This document shows, piece by piece, positions 34,107 through 40,589 of a stretch of 64,000 nucleotides of DNA. This DNA is from Desulfolinea sp050305405 (GTDB taxonomy: Bacteria > Chloroflexota > Anaerolineae > Anaerolineales > Villigracilaceae), in NCBI GenBank assembly GCA_050305405.1, contig JBNLFG010000002.1, positions 186,001 through 250,000 of the forward strand. The letters run 5' to 3'. The notes beneath the pieces were generated by a model. The model did no database searches, was not told the origin of the DNA, and worked only from the letters and a program-made list of their open reading frames with translations. Position 1 is the first letter of the stretch, and each line of letters opens with the position of its first letter. Both the position numbers and the translations under genes were made by a program.

Positions 34107-35342
34107 ATGATGTTGTTTCTACGCCTTGCATGGCGAAACTTATGGCGCAATCGACGCAGAACGCTGATTGTCGTCATGGCAATGGGCATGATGATGTCAT
34201 TTCTCGTCATGTACGATAGCATGATATTTGGATTTGAATCGGCTGTTTATGGCAATGCCATCAAACTTAGTGGCGGGAATATTCAAATCCGCGCGCTTGG
34301 TTATAAAGATTCCTATAGTGCAAGTCCTATGCTGCCGATGGGTGATGGACTGGATGCCGTTCAGGCAGTGCAGGAACAATCGAATGTAGAGGCGGTCTTG
34401 CGGCATGCCAATACAGGTGGCTTGGTTACCAACCGTGAAGGCATTTTCCCCGTCAGCATCAATGGTATCGAGCCAGAAATAGAAGCTGCGGTCAACCCCA
34501 TATTTCAGGAAGAATTTCTTCTCGATGGACGCCTCCTTGAATCAGCGGATGAAGATGTTGTTTTTATCGGCAAAGGTCTTGCCGACGCAATGGGCGTTGC
34601 CGTAGGCGACCGAATCTCTATGAGCGGTAAATCCACTCACGATGAGATGCGTAAGCGGACGATGACCATCATCGGCATCTATGATATCAATTTGCCATCC
34701 CTCGAACGTCAATCCTTATATATTTCTCTTGGCGAAGCACAAAGCCTCTACGATCTGGGCGACAACGTCACCGAAGTGATTGTCTACACAGAAGTCACCG
34801 GAAAAGAAGACCCCATTGTAGAAGCACTCAGCCCCTCGCTAACGGGCTATGAGATCACAACCTGGAAAACAGCCATCCCGGAACTGAGTTCAACGGTTGA
34901 GATGAAAAATGCTGTCATGACAGGCTTCAGCGCAGTCATCCTGGGCATCGCTGCAATTGGCATTTTTAACATCTTGCTGATGGCGATCTACGAACGCACC
35001 CAGGAGATTGGCTTGCTCGGTGCCATTGGAGTTAAGCCTCGCGAAATTTCATTACTCTTCCTAATGGAAGGCATCATGATCGGCATTGTGGGTGCTGTTG
35101 TCGGAACGATCATGGGATATTTAATCACCTTGGTACTTGGAATTTACGGCATCAACTATGGCTTTGCCGTTGATATGGTCGACTATATGGCGTTGATGGG
35201 ATCGAATATCTATCCTGTTTTTGACTTCAACCTGACCTTACAACGTGCCGGTATGGTTGCAATCATCTCCACCTTGGCTGCGCTCTATCCCGCCGTTGAA
35301 GCATCTCGGCGCGAACCGGCAGACGCCTTGCATCACATATAG
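34107..35342 (+). CDS. ABC transporter permease, MacB/FtsX type (first)
   Basis: A 411-residue inner-membrane protein. It has an N-terminal helix after LRLAWRNLWRNRRRTLIVVMA, a large external domain (about 45-260), and three C-terminal helices with the conserved YERTQEIGLLGAIGVKPREI coupling loop. This is the MacB-periplasmic-core plus FtsX layout. It would pair with the second permease and the ATPase encoded next, forming a type VII exporter that moves substrates away from the cell surface. AAGGAG lies seven bases before the ATG. Confidence 0.9.
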   Translation: MMLFLRLAWRNLWRNRRRTLIVVMAMGMMMSFLVMYDSMIFGFESAVYGNAIKLSGGNIQIRALGYKDSYSASPMLPMGDGLDAVQAVQEQSNVEAVLRHANTGGLVTNREGIFPVSINGIEPEIEAAVNPIFQEEFLLDGRLLESADEDVVFIGKGLADAMGVAVGDRISMSGKSTHDEMRKRTMTIIGIYDINLPSLERQSLYISLGEAQSLYDLGDNVTEVIVYTEVTGKEDPIVEALSPSLTGYEITTWKTAIPELSSTVEMKNAVMTGFSAVILGIAAIGIFNILLMAIYERTQEIGLLGAIGVKPREISLLFLMEGIMIGIVGAVVGTIMGYLITLVLGIYGINYGFAVDMVDYMALMGSNIYPVFDFNLTLQRAGMVAIISTLAALYPAVEASRREPADALHHI

Positions 35343-35359
35343 GCCTTAGGAGATATAAA

Positions 35360-36586
35360 ATGAATTACGTTCTAAAAATGTCATTACGAAATTTGGGGCG
35401 CAACCGTCGTCGCACAGCGCTTTCGGCGATAGCAATCGCCATTGGGACAGCCCTCTTGTTATTTATGTCTGCAACCATTCGTGGTGAAATGCGCGGTGCG
35501 CTTGATCTCAATATCAATCTGCGCACAGGCCATTTGCAAGTCCACACAAAGGACTATAAAGACGAAAATATGAGCTTGAAGCACGCCGATATGATCGAAG
35601 CGCCACTGGATATATCAAGACAGATCGAAGGCATCGCTCAAGTCAAAGCAGCCAGCCCACGTCTCAATGCAAGCGGTGTCCTCGCTTTCAAAAATGAAAC
35701 CATCGGCATCCAGATCATCGGTATTGATCCGGCTTCTGCGACGAATGCGCCTTATCAGAATGGTTTGGTCGCAGGTGAGTGGCTCACAGCGGATGATCGC
35801 GAAGGTGTCCTGATAGGGCTACCTCTGGCAGAAAACCTGAATCTGAGCCCTGGCGATACGATCGATCTGATTGTCAATACATCTGAAGGGGATACAGATG
35901 AACAGCATTTTACGGTTCGTGGCGTCTATACCACCGATACACCTGGCTACGATAAAGTAACCATTTTTATGCCGCTGGCAAAGACCCAAACGATCACGCA
36001 AACAGAAAACTATGCCAGCATGATCTATATCCTCCTGCATGATATGGATGATACTGCCGCCGTCAAGGAAGCCTTTACTTCTTCGCAATATATCGTTGAA
36101 GACTGGGAAGAGATCAATAAACTTTTTGTCATCGTTATGCAGTTATCCAACGCCATGATGTTCTTTTTCAACCTGATGGTTTTGGGCGTTACGTCAACGG
36201 TCATTATGAACACGCTTTTGATGGCCGTTTACGAACGCACCCGCGAAATGGGCATTTTGGGCGCACTTGGCATGAAGGCAAAACAGATCAAGGCGCTCTT
36301 CCTCACCGAAGCCACCTTGCTGGCAATTGGTGGCATTCTTATCGGGCTTGTCGTTGGTGTGCCGCTTGTGCTCTACTATGCTCAAGTAGGCTTTTACTTT
36401 GGTGACTTGGGCATATCTGCAGACTCAGGCATCATGATCGGAAATTCGATCTACCCCTATCCCACAGTTGGTGACGCAGTTAGCGTAAGTCTTGCTGCTC
36501 TCTTAATCACCATTCTTTCTGGATACTACCCCGCTTCACAGGCCTCCAAGCTGGAACCTGTAGATGCATTACACAGCAATAATTAA
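35360..36586 (+). CDS. ABC transporter permease, MacB/FtsX type (second)
   Basis: A 408-residue paralogue of the preceding permease with the same layout. It begins with MSLRNLGRNRRRTALSAIA, has a large external domain (about 40-260) and three C-terminal helices with YERTREMGILGALGMKAKQI. The pair likely forms a heterodimeric channel. TAGGAG precedes ATG 35360. Tandem permeases followed by an ATPase and a membrane-fusion protein form the usual set for MacAB-like exporters. Confidence 0.9.
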   Translation: MNYVLKMSLRNLGRNRRRTALSAIAIAIGTALLLFMSATIRGEMRGALDLNINLRTGHLQVHTKDYKDENMSLKHADMIEAPLDISRQIEGIAQVKAASPRLNASGVLAFKNETIGIQIIGIDPASATNAPYQNGLVAGEWLTADDREGVLIGLPLAENLNLSPGDTIDLIVNTSEGDTDEQHFTVRGVYTTDTPGYDKVTIFMPLAKTQTITQTENYASMIYILLHDMDDTAAVKEAFTSSQYIVEDWEEINKLFVIVMQLSNAMMFFFNLMVLGVTSTVIMNTLLMAVYERTREMGILGALGMKAKQIKALFLTEATLLAIGGILIGLVVGVPLVLYYAQVGFYFGDLGISADSGIMIGNSIYPYPTVGDAVSVSLAALLITILSGYYPASQASKLEPVDALHSNN

Positions 36587-36596
36587 GGAGAACCTC

Positions 36597-37277
36597 ATGG
36601 AAATCGCAAAACTTACTGATATTACTCGCGTTTACACCATCGGAGAAGTGGAAACCCATGCCCTGCGCGGCGTCGACTTGACCATAGGGAAAGGTGAATT
36701 CACCACACTTATAGGCCCTTCCGGTTCAGGCAAAACAACATTATTACAACTGCTTGGTTGTCTTGATATGCCCACTGAAGGGAAAGTACTCATCAACGAT
36801 CAGGATGCAACCAAGATGAACCGCGATCAGCGTGCTGACCTACGCAAAGGCACGATAGGATTCATTTTTCAATTTTTTGCCCTTGTGCCAACCTTGACCG
36901 CTTATGAGAACGTCGAACTCCCGATGTTGCTGATGGGCAAGAAGAATCATAAATCCCGTGTAATGGAATTGCTCGACGCAGTAGGACTGTCGGATCGTGT
37001 CGACCATCGCCCCGATCAGATGAGTGGTGGTCAACAGCAGCGTGTTGCCGTGGCACGCGCCCTCGCCTCTGACCCGCTCCTGATCTTGGCCGATGAGCCA
37101 ACCGCCAATCTGGATACAGCGAACGGTGACCAGATCATGGACATTATGAAGAAACTCAATCAGGAGACAGGGACAACCTTCGTCTTCGCTACCCATGATC
37201 CCCGCGTTATCAAATACGCCTCCCGCGTCGTTACCTTGCGAGATGGACTGATCGTCAGTGATGAAAATGTCAAATAG
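36597..37277 (+). CDS. ABC transporter ATP-binding protein, MacB/LolD type
   Basis: A 226-residue ATPase. Walker A is GPSGSGKT, the Q-loop lies near IGFIFQFFALVPTLTA, the signature is MSGGQQQRVAVARAL, and Walker B is LLILADEPTANLD with the switch His in FATHDPRV. It powers the two FtsX-type permeases. The start at 36597 has TAAGGAG before it, and an upstream in-frame ATG overlaps the permease gene. It is followed nine bases later by the fusion-protein gene. Confidence 0.95.
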   Translation: MEIAKLTDITRVYTIGEVETHALRGVDLTIGKGEFTTLIGPSGSGKTTLLQLLGCLDMPTEGKVLINDQDATKMNRDQRADLRKGTIGFIFQFFALVPTLTAYENVELPMLLMGKKNHKSRVMELLDAVGLSDRVDHRPDQMSGGQQQRVAVARALASDPLLILADEPTANLDTANGDQIMDIMKKLNQETGTTFVFATHDPRVIKYASRVVTLRDGLIVSDENVK

Positions 37278-37286
37278 GAACCGCCG

Positions 37287-38480
37287 ATGAAAAATAGAAC
37301 AATCATCCTTTACATAGGGCTTCTCTTGGCGTTCTTGATTTCGGCTTGCGGTTCATCTGGGGCAGAAGCCATCCCGACAATTGTTCTGGGCGCCCCCAGT
37401 GAAGCTGATGTGCCCTCTGCTCCCGCAGCCTCATCCGCGCCCCTGCGCGGCGATATTGTCGCCTCAGCAGTCGTTGCCCCTGCGCAGGAAGCCAACCTCG
37501 CCTTCGTGGCAAGCGGCAATATCGCTGCGCTGAATGTCACTGTTGGGAAAAAAGTCAGCAAAGGCGACGTCTTGATCGAACTCGATAACACCCTCGCTCA
37601 ACTCGATGTCGAACGCGCAGAACGTATCCTGCGCGAGATGACCTCTCCGGCTGCCATCGCTGCTGCCGAAGAAGCGCTCACCATCGCCCTCGAAGAGCGT
37701 GACAACCAAGCCTTCGATGTCGTTGCTCTCGATTACGGGCGTGCCTCGCAGGATATGATCGACGAAGTCCAGGCTGAGATTGCCCTTGCTGAAAAACGTG
37801 TCGAAGCTGCTGAGTTTGCGTATAACCGCGTTTCAGGTAAATCTCTTGATAACACGCAACGAGCCGATGCCTTGCTTGCACTCAATGCTGCCAAGACCTA
37901 TCTAAACGGTCTGCGCGCCGATTACCAGTGGTATATCTCTCCGCCCTCCGAGAACGATGTCGCCAAAACCACCGCTGAAGCTGCGGTGGCTGAAGCCATT
38001 TATCAGGAAGCCCAGTGGTATCTGGCTGCCCTCAAAGGCGAAGATTTGCCCGCAGAAGCATCCGGCGCCAAACTTGCAGCGCTTCAACAAGCCCAGGCAG
38101 ACCTGCTCGCGGCCCAAACTCGCCTTGCGCAAACCCGTCTCGTGGCTCCCTTCGACGGTGTGGTAGCCCAAGTCAATACCTCCATCGGTAACTTTGTTGC
38201 CCCCACGCAGGTGCTGGTCATCGTTAGCGATCTGGCCGAGATGCAGGTCAAAACCACCGATCTCAGCGAGCGTGATATTGTCAAAGTCCAGGTTGGCGCG
38301 CCTGCCGAGATCATGGTCGATGCCCTCGGCGAGAGCTTTTCTGCTACCGTCCTGAGCGTTTCTCCCATCGCCAATACCCTCGGTGGGGATGTGGTCTACG
38401 AAGTCATCTTGCGCTTCGACGAAACTCCCGTCGGCGTATTTGGCGGCATGACCGCCGAAGTGGCCATCAGCGAAGAGTAA
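37287..38480 (+). CDS. HlyD/MacA-like membrane-fusion lipoprotein
   Basis: A 397-residue lipoprotein with signal and lipobox ISACG (Cys21). The fusion-protein core is evident: VAPAQEANLAFVASGNIAALNVTVGKKVSKGDVLIELD (lipoyl half-motif), a long coiled-coil hairpin (about 110-270), and a second lipoyl/beta-barrel half with TRLVAPFDGVVAQVNTSIGNFV. In a single-membrane cell it would sit outside the membrane and cooperate with the MacB-type permeases. An AGGA site precedes the ATG and a terminator follows. Confidence 0.88.
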   Translation: MKNRTIILYIGLLLAFLISACGSSGAEAIPTIVLGAPSEADVPSAPAASSAPLRGDIVASAVVAPAQEANLAFVASGNIAALNVTVGKKVSKGDVLIELDNTLAQLDVERAERILREMTSPAAIAAAEEALTIALEERDNQAFDVVALDYGRASQDMIDEVQAEIALAEKRVEAAEFAYNRVSGKSLDNTQRADALLALNAAKTYLNGLRADYQWYISPPSENDVAKTTAEAAVAEAIYQEAQWYLAALKGEDLPAEASGAKLAALQQAQADLLAAQTRLAQTRLVAPFDGVVAQVNTSIGNFVAPTQVLVIVSDLAEMQVKTTDLSERDIVKVQVGAPAEIMVDALGESFSATVLSVSPIANTLGGDVVYEVILRFDETPVGVFGGMTAEVAISEE

Positions 38481-38497
38481 AAAACGATTTCCATCAG

Positions 38498-38535
38498 TAG
38501 AGCCTTCCTAAACCCGGAAGGCTCTATGCGTTTAA
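38498..38535 (+). terminator. terminator of the TetR/ABC operon
   Basis: TAGAGCCTTCC pairs with GGAAGGCTCTA around a seven-base loop. The T-tract is short. Confidence 0.7.
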
Positions 38536-38548
38536 AAACGCCCTCATG

Positions 38549-38554
38549 TATAAT
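38549..38554 (+). promoter_or_regulatory. -10 box for leaderless transcript
   Basis: TATAAT is separated from ATG 38561 by CTGCCC and there is no ribosome site. An in-frame ATG at 38546 would place the promoter inside the gene and is less likely. Confidence 0.65.
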
Positions 38555-38560
38555 CTGCCC

Positions 38561-39475
38561 ATGTCTTTATCAACTCGTTTTCGCCGTGTTTTTTCCCTGT
38601 TTACCTGGACGCGTGATAGCAGCATTTTGCTAAGCGCCTTTTTCCTGACAATCGGATTGATCCTCTACGTTTGGTGGCCCCTTGCCCAGGAAGCCGTCGC
38701 TTATGTGGATTGGACGGGCCCTTGGTGGCGCTACATGGATTGGCTACTGATCGGCATCTTCCTCTTCATGAGCATTGCCATCGTCTCGCGCGCGGACCTT
38801 AGGCTGGATACCGTAACCATGCTGGTTGCCACCGTGGGCGGCTTGGTGATCGAATCCTGGGGCACCCAAACAAATCTCTGGCACTACTACACCGCCGAAC
38901 GCCCCCCGCTCTGGATCATCCCTGCCTGGCCCATCGCCACCCTGACGATCAATCGTATTGTGCTCGTACTGGATATTTTAACTTCAAACAGTAAAAAGAT
39001 AGATGATTTTGCGAGAAGGGCGATAACCCAACGAAGCAATCTCCTGAATATTGGAACTGCTTCGTCGCAAAAGCGTGCTCCTCGCAGCGTCACTCCTTTA
39101 CTGAAAGCTGCCTACTGGACACTGTTTACCGCCTTCTTCGCCCTCATGCTCTATTTCGTTTCCCCGACCTTCGATAAATCCTATACCCTCATCGCAACCT
39201 TGCTTGTATTCCTGCTCATCATTACCCCTACCGATCACCGCCACGCTATCCTTACTTTCATCGCAGGAGCGGGATTGGGATACTACCTTGAACTCTGGGG
39301 TACCACCCGCGAATGCTGGACCTACTACACCTTTGCAAAACCGCCCCTTTTTGCCGTCCTCGCACATGGGATGGCGGCGGTCGCTTTCTGGCGCTCAGAG
39401 TTGTTGCTCAAAAAAACGATACCCGAACTGCTGAAATTATTTGGAAGGAAAAACTATGAAAACACGTTTGAATAA
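38561..39475 (+). CDS. internally duplicated polytopic membrane protein, unknown
   Basis: A 304-residue protein with about eight to nine membrane helices in two similar halves. The first half carries E98SWGT, W107HYYT and P115PL; the second carries E244LWGT, W253TYYT and P261PL, with exactly the same spacing. This points to an old gene duplication and a conserved site in the membrane. The loop between the halves (residues 147-177) is made by an in-frame copy of the palindromic repeat also found at 23311-23412. I do not recognise the family. It is followed by, and overlaps, the thioredoxin-fold lipoprotein gene, so the two may work together. Confidence 0.75.
   Translation: MSLSTRFRRVFSLFTWTRDSSILLSAFFLTIGLILYVWWPLAQEAVAYVDWTGPWWRYMDWLLIGIFLFMSIAIVSRADLRLDTVTMLVATVGGLVIESWGTQTNLWHYYTAERPPLWIIPAWPIATLTINRIVLVLDILTSNSKKIDDFARRAITQRSNLLNIGTASSQKRAPRSVTPLLKAAYWTLFTAFFALMLYFVSPTFDKSYTLIATLLVFLLIITPTDHRHAILTFIAGAGLGYYLELWGTTRECWTYYTFAKPPLFAVLAHGMAAVAFWRSELLLKKTIPELLKLFGRKNYENTFE
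39002..39092. repeat. palindromic MITE/REP-like repeat, copy 2, inside a gene
   Basis: It shares ordered blocks with the element at 23311-23412: TGATTTTGCGAG, GAAGCAATCTC, an ACTGCTT(C/T)GTCGC block, and GCTCCTCGCAG. It is translated in frame as the loop between the two halves of the membrane protein. Confidence 0.75.
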
Positions 39476-40073
39476 AATTGCTTTTTTGTTGGGATTGTTA
39501 TTTTCTGCAATGGCATGTCAGGTCGTCACCGGATTACGAACACAAGCCCCTCCTTCAGTTGAGCCAGCGCAAAATATAGAAGCAACGGCAACGCTTCCAA
39601 CACCGATAGGAGAAGAAAGCGTGCCCATAGAAGAAAACGCCGCTACACCTGTTTATGAATGGGTAGATGTGTCTCCGGCACCGGATAAGTTCTCCCTCAT
39701 AAAGATTGTTGGCAACGGTGCAGATCTCGGAGAGATTTTACTTGCAGAAGCCCAAAAGGCAACTGAGTTGGGACGTGAGCCCTATGTCGACTTCTCTGCA
39801 GATTGGTGCCCTCCTTGCCAGGCGATTGAAGCCAATATCGACGATGAGCTGATGATTGATGCCTTTACGGGCACCTATATCATTCAACTCGACTTCGACG
39901 AATGGGAAAAGAAGTTATCAGACACAGGTTTTTATGTTATCGGTATTCCTTCCTATTATGAAATTGATGGAGAGGGATACGCAACAGGCAGAATGATCAC
40001 GGGATCGGCGTGGGGGGAAGATATCCCTGAAAATATTGCCCCTCCCATGAAAGCCTTTTTTGCCGGAGAGTAA
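39456..40073 (+). CDS. thioredoxin-fold lipoprotein
   Basis: About 205 residues. The signal and lipobox end in SAMAC, a Pro/Glu-rich linker follows, and the thioredoxin domain has FSADWCPPCQAIE (CxxC with CPPC) near residue 120 and the cis-Pro loop in VIGIPSYYEI. CPPC is the motif of DsbD-gamma/ScsB-like and some reductase-type domains. It would act in thiol exchange outside the membrane. The start at 39456 has GAAGGA upstream and overlaps the previous gene by 20 bases, so coexpression with the duplicated membrane protein is likely. Confidence 0.85.
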   Translation: MKTRLNKIAFLLGLLFSAMACQVVTGLRTQAPPSVEPAQNIEATATLPTPIGEESVPIEENAATPVYEWVDVSPAPDKFSLIKIVGNGADLGEILLAEAQKATELGREPYVDFSADWCPPCQAIEANIDDELMIDAFTGTYIIQLDFDEWEKKLSDTGFYVIGIPSYYEIDGEGYATGRMITGSAWGEDIPENIAPPMKAFFAGE

Positions 40074-40334
40074 ATGACCAAAGCGGATGCCGAACTCTTG
40101 CGTATGCTTGCACGTAGACTGGAGCGCCTGAATGTCGATTCGCTCTGGGCACGCCGCGCCAGCGGAACACGCGGCAATATCATCAAGATCGCTGCAGAGA
40201 TCGATGCGGGTGTAGAGATCGACCCTGCTCGCCTGCGACCACTTATTGAGCGTGCCTTCAAAGTCCTCGAACACGCCGCGCAGGAAATCCCCGACATCGA
40301 CGAGATTAGAAGGAAGTATCAAAGTCAGGAGTGA
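40074..40334 (+). CDS. small charged helical protein, unknown
   Basis: An 86-residue protein, starting at the base after the thioredoxin gene's stop (TAAATG). It is mostly helical and rich in Arg, Ala and Glu (ELLRMLARRLERLNVDS, RPLIERAFKVLEHAAQEI). There is no signal or membrane segment and I do not recognise a family. The exact stop-start coupling and native codon use make it a likely real gene, in an operon with the tautomerase that follows 2 bases later. Confidence 0.65.
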   Translation: MTKADAELLRMLARRLERLNVDSLWARRASGTRGNIIKIAAEIDAGVEIDPARLRPLIERAFKVLEHAAQEIPDIDEIRRKYQSQE

Positions 40335-40336
40335 AT

Positions 40337-40540
40337 ATGCCTTACGTCAATATCAAAATGACCAAAGAAGGTGCGACCAAAGAGCAAAAAAAGGAACTTA
40401 TCGCTGGTGTAACGAACTTGCTGAAAGATGTTTTGGGCAAGAACCCAGCCACAACAATTGTCGTCATCGAAGAAGTGGAGACCGACAACTGGGGCATCGG
40501 TGGTGAAACGGTGACGGTTAGGCGGGCTCGTGGAGAATAA
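40337..40540 (+). CDS. 4-oxalocrotonate tautomerase family protein
   Basis: A 67-residue protein. The ATG at 40337 puts Pro directly after Met, the catalytic Pro1 of tautomerases once Met is removed (MPYVNIKMTKEGATKEQKKE). The rest matches the beta-alpha-beta fold with a central VIEEVETDNWGIGG. AGGAG lies six bases upstream. An in-frame ATG two codons earlier would bury Pro1 and is unlikely. The substrate is unknown. Confidence 0.85.
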   Translation: MPYVNIKMTKEGATKEQKKELIAGVTNLLKDVLGKNPATTIVVIEEVETDNWGIGGETVTVRRARGE

Positions 40541-40542
40541 AA

Positions 40543-40575
40543 AAAGGCGGAGCCAATTGGCTCCGCCTTCTCTTT
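40543..40575. terminator. terminator between tautomerase and nuclease genes
   Basis: AAGGCGGAGCC pairs with GGCTCCGCCTT around AATT. It is flanked by A-run and T-run and lies between convergent genes, so it serves both. Confidence 0.85.
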
Positions 40576-40589
40576 AATATTCAGCCAGC

